64,000 nt of DNA from Streptomyces sp. WM6378. GTDB taxonomy: Bacteria; Actinomycetota; Actinomycetes; Streptomycetales; Streptomycetaceae. The number at the start of each line of letters is the position of its first letter. The stretch's first letter is position 1. Location: the NCBI RefSeq assembly GCF_001279695.1, contig NZ_LGDD01000059.1, forward strand, positions 1-64,000. Reading direction: 5' to 3'. Of this stretch, positions 1 to 7,616 are shown piece by piece. The notes under the pieces are model-generated. The model was not told the DNA's origin. It saw nothing but the letters and a program-made list of their open reading frames with translations, and searched no databases. The translations under genes and the position numbers were made by a program.

Positions 1-361
1 GCGCGAAGGTGTGCTTGAGCTGGGCGCCGACCGCGACGAGCGGAATCGTGGCGGGCCGGGGCAGCGGCATCGGGGCGGGAGCGAGGCCGCGTGCCCGGCA
101 CACGGTGATCACGGTCCTGCCCACAGCCTGTACCACCGAGTCGTCGTAGCGTGCGCGGATCGGCCTGTCATGCATCAGGAAGCCGTCCGCGATGCCGTCC
201 AGTTGGAGCCGGGCCTCCGCGTCGTCCGTCGCGATCGGCTCGTCGGCGATGTTCCCGCTGGTGACGACGAGGGGACGCGCCAGGTCGTGGAGCAGGAGGT
301 GGTGCAGGCCCGCGGTGGGGAGGAACAGCCCGACCCGGTAGGTGCCCGGGTCGAGCAGCGC
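1..361 (-). pseudogene. HypF fragment, 5'-truncated and running off the left edge
   Basis: Read on the minus strand from about 361 to the window edge, one open frame without a start codon encodes the carbamoyl-phosphate-binding (YrdC-like) part of HypF. Recognisable pieces are GLFLPTAGLHHLLLHDLARP, LVVTSGNIADEPIATDD, HDRPIRARYDDSVV and VGAQLKHTFA. These match, but are not identical to, residues of the intact HypF at 17915-20305 (VMTSGNLAGEPIVTDD, HDRPIHVPCDDSVV, VGGDLKNTF). The acylphosphatase and zinc-finger halves are absent: upstream in the same frame the sequence is unrelated and then meets a strong hairpin at 481-517. It is therefore a remnant of a second, divergent hypF, unless the rest of the gene beyond the edge shows otherwise. 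Confidence 0.75.
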
Positions 362-480
362 GTGGGTTGCGTGGACGCTGGTGCCGACGATGGTGGTGGT
401 GACGGCGCTGGGATGGTCGTGGTGTTTGTCGAGGCGGATGTGCGTGTCGGTGCCGGGGTGGGGCAGGGGTTCTCGATTCG

Positions 481-517
481 CCGCTCCGGCCGACGGACGT
501 GCCGTCGGCCGGAGCGG
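481..517. terminator. Strong hairpin, 16-bp perfect stem
   Basis: CCGCTCCGGCCGACGG (481-496), a 5-base loop, then the exact reverse complement (502-517). There is no clear U tract, as is usual for Streptomyces terminators. It separates the hypF scrap on the minus strand from the phosphatase remnant on the plus strand, so the gene it once served is probably lost. Confidence 0.55.
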
Positions 518-564
518 GGTGGTTCAGCGGGTTGCTCGGGCTGCGGGTGCGGTGGTTCGCGGGG

Positions 565-1073
565 GCGGTCCGGGCCGGGCTCCCCGGCCTCGTGGAAACC
601 ATCGACCAGGCCCTCGCCCAGTGGCGCCCCGACCAGTTCTGCACCGGCATCCTCACCCAGCTCGACCTCGCCTCGGGGCTGTTCCGCTGGTGCAACTGCG
701 GGCACCCGCCGCCCCTGCTGATCCGCGACCGACGCGTCGTGGAGGGCGCCCTTGAACACCCGGCCCAGCCCCCCCCCCATGGGCCTGCCGGCCAGGTTCA
801 GCGACGAACCCAGAACGGTCCACGAGACGACTCTGCGGCCGGGCGACCGTGTACTGCTCTACACCGACGGCGTCACCGAGGCGCGCACCGCTGGCGGCGG
901 GGAGTTCGGCATGGACCGTTTCGCGGATTCGATCATCCGGGCCACCGCGGCGGGGCGAACTCGCCGCCGAGTCGCTGCGCCAGCTCATCCACTCAATCCT
1001 GGACGGCGAGGACAGCAATCTGCGCGACGACGCGACACTGCTGCTCATTGAATGGTCACCACCCACGACGTAG
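565..1073 (+). pseudogene. SpoIIE/PP2C-type phosphatase remnant with two frameshifts
   Basis: The C-terminal half of a SpoIIE-like serine phosphatase is spread over three frames. The first piece, about 580-750, contains TGILTQLDLASGLFRWCNCG and GHPPPLLIRD. The second, about 780-950, contains RPGDRVLLYTDGVTEAR, the standard metal-binding GVTEAR segment. The third, about 955-1073, contains LRDDATLLLIEW and the stop. The first shift falls at a run of ten C (769-778), the second near 950-960. The N-terminal half, which in Streptomyces homologues usually carries sensor domains, is missing. Either the gene is dead, or one shift is a sequencing error on top of a true truncation. Confidence 0.75.
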
Positions 1074-1664
1074 CGCCCGCCCGGGGAGCCAAAGACGGCG
1101 CCCGCTTCTCGGCTGTCCAGCCGACGGCGTTGCCGAAGACGGCCGAGGCGGTCGACTTCACGGCCTTCCGGCCCCACGTCGGCCATAGCCCTGCCCGCGG
1201 CTCCACGCCGGGCAGGTCGCTGCGATGGGCGACTGCAATACAAGACGAGGGTCCCCGTGGCTCCTCGTCACTACCCCGTCGACGATGCGCCAGGTTCGAA
1301 AGCCTAGTCATGCCCTCTGCCGGATGATCCGGCCGTTGATCTGTACGGCGCCATCCAGGTCGGCGGGCAGTTTGGCGACGATCTCACCCTCGGTCTGCTC
1401 GCCGGCCGCCAGCCGACGTGAAGGGGCCGACTCCACGCGTGTGCGTGGAGGGGTCGGTGATCCGCTGGAGCAGGGACCGGGGCCGGGACCGGTGATCGCG
1501 CACAAGGCTCGCGCACAAGGGCACTGGGGCAGCCCGACCTGGTGTGTCCGTCGCATCGGTCCCAATGGCCTCAGGCCGGAAAGCGAGTAACGCTGGTGGA
1601 GGACCCTGATTCCTCACTCTCCGCAGGAATGGTTGCAGAAACCCGCGCAACAACGAGGCTGACC
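1074..1664. other. 590-base stretch without a convincing gene
   Basis: No open frame here has both codon bias and a recognisable product. On the minus strand, a frame ending at 1308 reads GEIVAKLPADLDGAVQING near its C-terminus, which looks protein-like, but nothing upstream is convincing. It may be the tail of a decayed gene. Confidence 0.4.
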
Positions 1665-2358
1665 ATGGCGCGTTTGATCACCCCCGACGCCCCTTCTGCG
1701 TGTTTTGCCGTGCCGGAACGGCTGTGGCGACTGCCGGGCGTGTACGCCCCCCAGGCCGACACTCGGCTCCTTGGCGACGCACTGTGCCGTGAGGGGACCC
1801 TGACCGGCCTTGACGTGCTGGACATCGGCACGGGCAGCGGGGCTCTGGCCCTGTACGCCGCGAATCTGGGCGCCCGGGTGACCGCGCTGGACGTCTCACG
1901 CCGGGCCGTGTGGAGCGCCCGGCTCAACGCCTGGCGTGCCGGGCGGCAGATCACAGTCAGGCACGGCAGTGTCGAGACGCTCCACAACCGCCGCTTCGAC
2001 CTGATCCTCAGCAACCCGCCCTACGTCCCCGCACCGCAGCCCGCCCCTGCGGGGCGCAGCCAGGTCCTGGGACGCCGGCATCGACGGCCGCCACGTGCTC
2101 GACCGCCTGGGCGGGACCGCGCCAGCCCTGTTGCGGCCTCACGGTGTGCTGCTGCTGGTCCAGTCCGCCCTGAGCGGCACCGACGCGACGCTGCAGATGC
2201 TGGAAGCGGCAGGCATGCGGGCCGAGGTGACCGACCGGGCCGTCATTCCGTACGGGCCCGTCCTGCGCTCTCGGGCGGAGTGGCTGCGCGCCCGGGGTCT
2301 GGTCGGCGCCGACGACACGACGGAAGAACTGGTGGTGATCCGTGCCGAGCGCGCCTGA
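1665..2358 (+). pseudogene. PrmC/HemK-like class I SAM methyltransferase, frameshifted
   Basis: The protein begins MARLITPDAP and shows methyltransferase motif I (LDIGTGSGALALYA) and the substrate-site motif IV (LSNPPYVPAP) typical of N5-glutamine and nucleic-acid methylases. Around 2035-2045 the frame changes. The downstream frame continues the same protein (GAARSWDAGIDGRHVLDRL ... EELVVIRAERA) to a TGA at 2356-2358. If the frame is restored, the length is about 230 residues, normal for the stand-alone actinobacterial form. It overlaps the CDGSH gene that follows, so the three genes 1665-3573 form one transcription unit. A single indel could be a sequencing error; otherwise this member of the trio is dead. 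Confidence 0.75.
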
Positions 2359-2581
2359 TAATCCTTGTCCCGCCCCCGCCCGCCGGGTCACCGTTGATCC
2401 CGAAGGCCCGGTGCTGGTGGAGGGCCCCGTCGAGGTGACGGCGGCCGACGGCACCGTCGCACGCTCGGACCGCTTCGTCGTCGCAGTCTGCACCTGCCGG
2501 CGCACTCGCACCCCACCCTGGTGCGACACCAGTCACCGCCGCCGCCCAAAGGACCCCGAAGCCACGGAGGAAACCCCGTGA
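2342..2581 (+). CDS. CDGSH-type iron-sulfur protein
   Basis: A 79-residue protein, GTG start at 2342, overlapping the methyltransferase end by 17 bases. The C-terminal half carries the CDGSH ligand set C-x-C-x8-C-x3-H: Cys50, Cys52, Cys61 and His65 in VCTCRRTRTPPWCDTSH. The family binds a redox-active, labile [2Fe-2S] cluster through three Cys and one His and acts in electron or cluster transfer. Its stop overlaps the start of the iron-containing oxidase gene, so the two are translationally coupled. The likely job is electron supply or iron-sulfur support for that enzyme; this is inference. Confidence 0.8.
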   Translation: MPSAPDNPCPAPARRVTVDPEGPVLVEGPVEVTAADGTVARSDRFVVAVCTCRRTRTPPWCDTSHRRRPKDPEATEETP

Positions 2582-3573
2582 CCACCCTGCCCAGCCCGCG
2601 CGGCCCCCTCTCCCATGCCGTGATCACCGCGCTGCGAGACGGCCCGGGCGGCCATCTCCCCGACGACGCCGACACCCGCACCGCCGATCCGTACGGCGAC
2701 GACCTGCAACTCGCCCTGTATGCGCTGTACGAACTGCACTACCGAGGCTTCGATTCCGTGGCCGACGACCTCGAATGGCACCCCGCCCTGCTCGCCACCC
2801 GCCAGTGCCTGGAGGGCCCGTTCCTGGCCGCCCTGCGCGACGGCACGCCGGACCACCGCAGCGCCCGGCAGGCGCTGGACGAACTGCTCGTGGAACCGGT
2901 CGACCACACCGGCAGCGTCAGCCACCACCTCGCCGACGACGGAGAACTGTGGCAGATGCGGGAGTACGTGATGCTCCGCTCGCTCTACCACCTCAAGGAG
3001 GCCGACCCCCACCTCTGGGTCATACCCCGGCTGCGCGGACGTGCCAAGGCCGCGATGGTGGCCGTCGAGTACGACGAGTTCGGCGCCGGGCGCGCCGAAC
3101 GCATCCACGCGCAGCTCTTCGCGGACCTGATGGAGGACCTCGGCCTCGACACCGCGTACGGCCATTACGTGGACCAGGCGCCCGCCGAAGCACTGGCCAT
3201 CGTCAATCTCATGTCGCTCTTCGGCCTGCACCGCGCCCTGCGCGGAGCCCTGGTCGGTCACTTCGCGACCGTGGAGATCACCTCCTCGCCCGGCTCGCGC
3301 CGCCTGGCCACGGCCATGCGCCGCTTGGGCGTCGGCCCTGCGGCGGAGCACTTCTACACCGAGCACGTCGAGGCGGACGCCGTCCACGAGCAAGTCGTCC
3401 GCCACGAGGTGGTGGCCGGACTCCTGGCTGACGAACCCCGCCTCGACACCGACATCGCCTTCGGCGCCGACGCCACCGGACTTGTCGAGGACCGTCTCAC
3501 CGAGCGCCTCCTCACCGCCTGGTCCCACGGCCGCTCCGCCCTCCACGACCCGCTCCCCGTGGCGGCGCACTGA
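2578..3573 (+). CDS. Heme-oxygenase-like iron-containing redox enzyme
   Basis: 331 residues from the GTG at 2578, which overlaps the CDGSH stop (GTGA); a longer open frame to 2521 lies inside the upstream gene and is rejected. It resembles the iron-containing redox enzyme / heme-oxygenase-like diiron oxidase superfamily, a helical bundle whose ligands are Glu and a late H-x3-D-x2-H motif. Here EHVEADAVHEQ gives His263, Asp267 and His270. Candidate Glu ligands are Glu52 (YELHYRGF), Glu164 (VEYDEFG) and Glu233 (TVEITSS). Members act in N-oxygenation, desaturation or C-C cleavage, but the substrate here is unknown. It is the last gene of a unit with a methyltransferase and a CDGSH protein. Confidence 0.75.
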   Translation: MTTLPSPRGPLSHAVITALRDGPGGHLPDDADTRTADPYGDDLQLALYALYELHYRGFDSVADDLEWHPALLATRQCLEGPFLAALRDGTPDHRSARQALDELLVEPVDHTGSVSHHLADDGELWQMREYVMLRSLYHLKEADPHLWVIPRLRGRAKAAMVAVEYDEFGAGRAERIHAQLFADLMEDLGLDTAYGHYVDQAPAEALAIVNLMSLFGLHRALRGALVGHFATVEITSSPGSRRLATAMRRLGVGPAAEHFYTEHVEADAVHEQVVRHEVVAGLLADEPRLDTDIAFGADATGLVEDRLTERLLTAWSHGRSALHDPLPVAAH

Positions 3574-3629
3574 CCCGGTACTCGGCAAAGCTTAATTACG
3601 CCGCACAAAAGGCGCCCTACGGATCACCC

Positions 3630-3654
3630 GTGTAACCTGAAATTCGCTGGGTAC
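3630..3654 (+). promoter_or_regulatory. Possible SigB-type stress promoter
   Basis: GTGTAA at 3630-3635 and GGGTAC at 3649-3654 resemble the -35/-10 pair of SigB-family promoters of Streptomyces (about GNNTN and GGGTA, 13-15 bases apart). It lies 25 bases before the start of a small hydrophobic protein of a kind known from stress regulons. It rests on one visual match only. Confidence 0.35.
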
Positions 3655-3678
3655 CCGGCAGCTCGGAGGCTGATAAAC

Positions 3679-3840
3679 ATGGTTCCGTTGCTCCTCGTCC
3701 TTCTTCTGGTCCTGATCCTCTTCGGCGCGGGCTTCGCGCTGAAGATCCTGTGGTGGATCGCGATCGTCGTCCTTGTTCTGTGGCTGATCGGCTTCGTAGC
3801 CCGCCCGAAGGGCGGCAGTGGCCGCTGGTACCGCTGGTAG
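3679..3840 (+). CDS. Small hydrophobic membrane protein
   Basis: 53 residues, starting at ATG 3679 behind the ribosome site GGAGGC (3664-3669). Most of it is two hydrophobic stretches (VPLLLVLLLVLILFGAGFAL and LWWIAIVVLVLWLIGFVA) followed by a Gly-rich tail ending RWYRW. The composition fits the short hydrophobic proteins widespread in Streptomyces next to CsbD genes and linked with osmotic or general stress. The exact function is not known. It stands in front of a CsbD gene. Confidence 0.75.
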   Translation: MVPLLLVLLLVLILFGAGFALKILWWIAIVVLVLWLIGFVARPKGGSGRWYRW

Positions 3841-4089
3841 CCCGCCCATCCGCCCGAACAGGCCACACGCTGCGCGGGCGCCGGCACGCCATTGCCGTAC
3901 CTGCGGAATGCGAGCGAAATCCGCTCCGGAGAATTCCCGCCAAAAACCATGCGGCGTAGTTGTTTTGCGCCACTGAACAGCACGTGTGAAATCAGCGGAA
4001 CGGTTTTTGGCCATCAGGTTTGGACCGGCCCAGCACGTGCACACGTGTGAATGTCCTTGCCGTCCCATGAGTCCTTAGGAGTGACCTGT

Positions 4090-4263
4090 ATGTCCGGTGA
4101 CAAGAAGGCCAAGGCAAAGGCCGAACAGGCCAAGGGAAAGGTCAAGGAGGCCGCGGGGCGCGCCGTCGGCAACGAGAGCATGGAGGCGAAAGGCCGCGCT
4201 GAGCAGGCCAAGGGGGACGCCCGCCAGGCCAAGGAAAAGATCAAGGACGTGTTCAAGCACTGA
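4090..4263 (+). CDS. CsbD family stress protein
   Basis: 57 residues, from ATG 4090 behind AGGAGTG (4078-4084). The sequence is highly charged and helical, built from alternating Lys/Glu/Ala blocks (AKAEQAKGKVKEAAGRAVGN, EQAKGDARQAKEKIKDVFKH). This is the CsbD signature, a family first known as a SigB-dependent general stress protein of Bacillus. A perfect 17-bp hairpin lies directly after the stop. The last third is nearly repeated in the fragment at 5255-5322. Confidence 0.85.
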   Translation: MSGDKKAKAKAEQAKGKVKEAAGRAVGNESMEAKGRAEQAKGDARQAKEKIKDVFKH

Positions 4264-4278
4264 CCCGTACAGCGCCAG

Positions 4279-4315
4279 CTTGGAGCCCGGCCGGGAAACC
4301 CGGCCGGGCTCCAAG
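4279..4315 (+). terminator. Terminator hairpin after csbD
   Basis: A perfect 17-bp stem, CTTGGAGCCCGGCCGGG (4279-4295), AAA loop, and reverse complement (4299-4315), starting 16 bases after the CsbD stop. It has no U tract, as is common in this genus. Confidence 0.75.
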
Positions 4316-4521
4316 CCCTTGCGGGGTTTGGAGGTCGCGGGTTGATGCCGTCCGGCAGGCGGAGCACGCCTGTAGGCCGCCTATGTGCGCCGCACCGCCC
4401 CTTGCTTCGTAGGGGCTTTCATGCGCTTGGCGGTGCCCGGGGTGCTGGCCCCTATTGGAGGGCGGAGGCTGACGATGGCGCCTGCGCGCGTGCCGTCCAG
4501 CCGTAGCAAGGGAGCACAGCC

Positions 4522-4737
4522 ATGAGCCGTACGGGCAAGAAGGTGCACGACAAAATGCAGGAAGTGGCCGGCAAGGTCAAGGAGACCGCGGGCAAGGTGA
4601 CGGGGGACGAGCACCTGCGGGCCAGGGGGACGGCCGAGAAGGCGCAGGCCCAGGTGAAGCAGGCCCAGGCAAGGCAGACGGCCCACCGGTCGAAGGGTGC
4701 CACCACCGGGAAGACCAAGGGCAAGCAGGGCGACTGA
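4522..4737 (+). CDS. CsbD-like stress protein, second copy
   Basis: 71 residues, from ATG 4522 with GGGAG upstream. The N-terminal half follows the CsbD pattern (MQEVAGKVKETAGKVTGDEH, ARGTAEKAQAQVKQAQARQ). The C-terminal 20 residues are Lys/Gly/Thr-rich and not part of the usual domain. The divergence from the copy at 4090 is large, so this is an old paralogue rather than a fresh duplication. It probably shares stress induction with its neighbours. Confidence 0.75.
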   Translation: MSRTGKKVHDKMQEVAGKVKETAGKVTGDEHLRARGTAEKAQAQVKQAQARQTAHRSKGATTGKTKGKQGD

Positions 4738-4766
4738 CCGCCCGCATCCCGACCTCAGGAGCGACG

Positions 4767-4961
4767 ATGAGTGTGGCAAACGAATACCGCGGACGGGCCC
4801 GCGAGTTGCAGGCCATCGCGGACGCGTGGCAGAGAGCGGCCGAGGAGGCCACCGACCCCGAACAGCGCCAGCGCCTGATGGACAAGGCCCGCCGCGTGAA
4901 GGAGCAGAGCGAACAGGAAGCCCGCCTGAGCGACCGGGACACCACCGGCCCCCAGAAATAG
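4767..4961 (+). CDS. Small helical protein, DUF6381-like
   Basis: 64 residues, ATG 4767 behind AGGAG, 29 bases after the CsbD-like gene. It is one long charged helix (ARELQAIADAWQRAAEEATD, EQRQRLMDKARRVKEQSEQE) followed by a polar tail. This is the pattern of the small Streptomyces proteins I associate with DUF6381; no function is established. Its position points to the stress group. Confidence 0.6.
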   Translation: MSVANEYRGRARELQAIADAWQRAAEEATDPEQRQRLMDKARRVKEQSEQEARLSDRDTTGPQK

Positions 4962-5089
4962 CGACCGCCCGTTGGCCGTCCGGGGCTGTCGCGGATGACG
5001 AGCCGTGACCGGACCCGGCGCCCCGCTGTTGAGTACACCGGAACCGCTGCGTCGTTGTGGTCACAGCCAGCAGACCAGCGGACCCACCA

Positions 5090-5121
5090 GCCCTGTACCG
5101 CACACACACCCGGTACAGGGC
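5090..5121. terminator. Hairpin, 11-bp perfect stem
   Basis: GCCCTGTACCG (5090-5100), a 10-base CA-rich loop, then CGGTACAGGGC (5111-5121). It lies just beyond the stop (5137-5139) of the minus-strand remnant and would end transcription from it. Confidence 0.5.
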
Positions 5122-5136
5122 CACTCCTCCGGGAAT

Positions 5137-5250
5137 CTAGGCCGAGTTGAAGAGCTGCTCCACTGCCTCGGCCCCGTGCTGGTTGCGGAAGGCGACGTCC
5201 GTCCCCACCGAGTGGCCACGCCAGCTTCCTCTGGCTGCTGCCGGTGACCG
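5137..5250 (-). pseudogene. C-terminal scrap of an unrecognised gene
   Basis: The minus-strand frame ends GTDVAFRNQHGAEAVEQLFN-S-A at a TAG (5137-5139) followed by a terminator-like hairpin. That arrangement suggests a real gene end. Upstream, near 5250, the frame runs into the opposite-strand CsbD scrap, so the rest of the gene has been lost. I do not recognise the family. Confidence 0.3.
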
Positions 5251-5254
5251 AGTC

Positions 5255-5322
5255 CGTTCGAGCAGGCCAAGGGCGACGCGCGGCAGGCCAAGGAGAAGAT
5301 CAAAGACGTTCTGCAGGACTGA
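5255..5322 (+). pseudogene. csbD 3' fragment
   Basis: Encodes FEQAKGDARQAKEKIKDVLQD and a stop, nearly the same as the last 20 residues of the CsbD at 4090-4263. The DNA is also close to 4201-4263. The 5' part is missing. This shows that a third csbD copy was cut here, joined to the minus-strand scrap at 5137-5250. Confidence 0.7.
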
Positions 5323-5832
5323 CACCCGTACAAGCCATGCCAGTGCTCGGCTCGCGCCTGCTGACGCGATCCGGGCCACCGGCATGCGCACTCGTGGCTG
5401 GTGAAGGAGCCATGTCTCGTGCCGGACCCCCCGTTCGTGAGGGGTTGTCAGGGAAGTCCGCTGGGCCGCGTGGTCAGCGCCGAAGCAGTCGCAGGAGTCG
5501 CTGGCAGAGCCGGTGGAAGGGCTGCATCGCTGTCAGCAGCGCGTCAGCCGATCAGCAGGCGCAGCGTGCCTCAGGGCACTCGGTGGATTCGGTGAGTGCA
5601 TCGGTTTCCCCTCCATACGGAGGGAAACGCATGTGAGACGGCCTGGGTCAGCACGTTCGGACATCGCCTCATCCAGGGCGGGCACCGCTACCCGGCTTTC
5701 CATTGCGGGCTCCATGGCAGCCATGAAGCCCGCAAACGGCGTCAATCCCCTGTCCTTACGGCGTTCCGGCCTGGCCGGCGGGGCCAGCGCGGGGCGCGCC
5801 CTGCCACCCCCGATGGCGGCGGGCTGCCCCCT
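5323..5832. other. 510-base stretch without a recognisable gene
   Basis: Several short open frames cross this stretch (for example 5401-5595 on the plus strand), but none shows a motif or a convincing start. I see nothing functional in it. Confidence 0.4.
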
Positions 5833-6777
5833 CTATCGGGCCCCTCGCCGCCCCGGTGGCCCCGCTGCCGTTCCGGCAGCCAACGCCGACCCGCGCGGCC
5901 GGCGGCTGCGTACGGCATTGAACTGGGCTCCTGCGAGCAGTGAGAGGTTGGTGAACCACAGCCACACAAGGAAGACCACTACCCCGGCCAGCGAGCCGTA
6001 CAGGCGTGTGTACGAGGCGAAGTGTCCGGCGTAGAGCGCAAAGCCGGCGGATGCCATAAACCAGAGGAGTACTGCAACCACTCCGCCCGGCAGCCCCCGG
6101 CGCACGCCTCGCGCCTGCGACGGTCCGGTGCGGAAGAGGACGAGGACCAGGGCCGTCACCACGCACAGCAGTACCGGCCAGCGCAGCATGGTCCACGGCC
6201 CCAGGCTCCCCACACCGAGCAACGCCGCAGCCCGGCGGGCCAGCGGCCCAGAGATCACGATCGTCCCGGAACCGGCTAGGAGCAGAGCGAGCAGGAGCAG
6301 CGCGGTGGCCACGATGGTGTGCGCAGTACGCAGCGCGGGCCGGGTGTCCGGCAGGTGATGCATGGAATGCAGGGCTCGCCGGAAGACCGCGAGATAGCTC
6401 GACGCCGACCACAGCGCACTCACCGCCCCCGTGACGACCAGCACCCACACGGTGGACTGCGCCGCCGTCATCTCACGCAGCGCGCCGCGCAAGGCACTCG
6501 CGGACTGCGCAGGGGCATACGAAGTGAGGTCGTCGATCAGGCGGCCGGTCGCCTGCGGAGCGGCCAGCCCGATGACTGAAACAGCCACCAAAAGCGCCGG
6601 CACCAGGGCGAGGACGGCGTAATAGGTCAGTGCGGCAGCGAAGTCGGACAGGTTGTCGTTCCACACGGCCAGGGCCGTGTCGCCAAGATCGATACGCAAC
6701 TGCTTGAAAGCGGCGGCGACACGCGGGCGTATAGCTCCATCGGGAGGGGAGGGCGCGGACACGGAGCTCTCTCTCAT
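5833..6777 (-). CDS. YihY/BrkB family inner-membrane protein
   Basis: 314 residues from ATG 6777; the open frame reaches 7026 but the upstream part is arginine-rich and implausible. The signature NLSDFAAALTYYAVLALVPA near residue 45 and about six hydrophobic segments mark the YihY (formerly RNase BN-like / BrkB) family. The second half includes GLPGGVVAVLLWFMASAGFA and YGSLAGVVVFLVWLW, the conserved core of the family. The family is predicted to be a multi-pass transporter; no substrate is established and the old RNase assignment is not valid. It stands alone between debris on both sides. Confidence 0.85.
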   Translation of the reverse strand: MRESSVSAPSPPDGAIRPRVAAAFKQLRIDLGDTALAVWNDNLSDFAAALTYYAVLALVPALLVAVSVIGLAAPQATGRLIDDLTSYAPAQSASALRGALREMTAAQSTVWVLVVTGAVSALWSASSYLAVFRRALHSMHHLPDTRPALRTAHTIVATALLLLALLLAGSGTIVISGPLARRAAALLGVGSLGPWTMLRWPVLLCVVTALVLVLFRTGPSQARGVRRGLPGGVVAVLLWFMASAGFALYAGHFASYTRLYGSLAGVVVFLVWLWFTNLSLLAGAQFNAVRSRRPRGSALAAGTAAGPPGRRGAR

Positions 6778-7616
6778 GTGGCAGCGTGTAAGGAGCGGGT
6801 GCCCGGGGCAGCGCGGTCCACGGCGCACTGTAGCGGGTGTCCGGCAGCGCTGAACAATGTAGGGCTCGCTTGCGCATCCCAGCGCAATGTTGCTGGGTAG
6901 ACGCGTCGGCCTTCCCTTGTTTGGGCCGGTGCGGGTTGCCGGTCCGGCGTCCCCAGCCGCGGGGCACGGGCACAAGCCCAGCGGCGGAAGCCAGATGGCC
7001 GGCCTCCGCGTAGGCCGCCAGGCCACCGGCCGCGACGACGCACCCGCATCACCCCCGCCTACCGAATCCCCCCCTCGAACGGCAGCTCACCCAAGCGTGA
7101 GACTGCGCCGAGCAGTGAACTGGCCCACCGGCAAAGGCAGCCTGACTCCAGCCTTCAGTCGACTGGGCCCCACCGGGTGCCCAGCAGCTTCTCCTGGTAC
7201 CCGCATACTGCCCAACACCACGTCTGTTCCAGCTACTTGACGGAGAGAGGCATGTCAGGAAGATCGTTTAAATCCGTGCTCCGATGACCCTGGCGGTGCC
7301 GGGTGGCCCCGCCGGGTCGGAGAGGCAAGATCGAGTGACTGCGATTCAGTTATCCGGGGCCGGTGTCGACGGGCAGCTCCCCTCGGGGCAGGTCGAGGCT
7401 GTGCCGGGGCAGTTGACGGACTCTGCGGATGCCCTGCTTCCGCTGCTACGGGCGGAGCCTGGTCGGCCCCGCCGCCGGGTGGCCCTATGTCGGGCTCCTT
7501 TCGGGGGAGGCCTCGGCCTTGTGGCGCCGCACTGGGCCCGCTCCGGTCGACCATCGCAAGCGTGGCCAGTCTGGGTGTGCTGTGGCTGCGGGAAGTAGAG
7601 AGGCTGGGAGGCTGTC
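6778..7616. other. 840-base stretch before the hydrogenase cluster
   Basis: No convincing gene. At 7252-7287 an 11-codon frame (MSGRSFKSVLR, stop) sits behind an excellent ribosome site, GGAGAGAGG, ending one base before the ATG. It could be a leader peptide or the severed start of a lost gene. Downstream frames to 7616 are not recognisable. The promoter of hypX should lie here, but I cannot point to a confident -35/-10 pair. Confidence 0.35.

Noticed and set aside
1308..1565. Minus-strand 85-codon frame
   Set aside because: The C-terminal stretch looks protein-like, but there is no plausible start or family; kept only as a note on the stretch.
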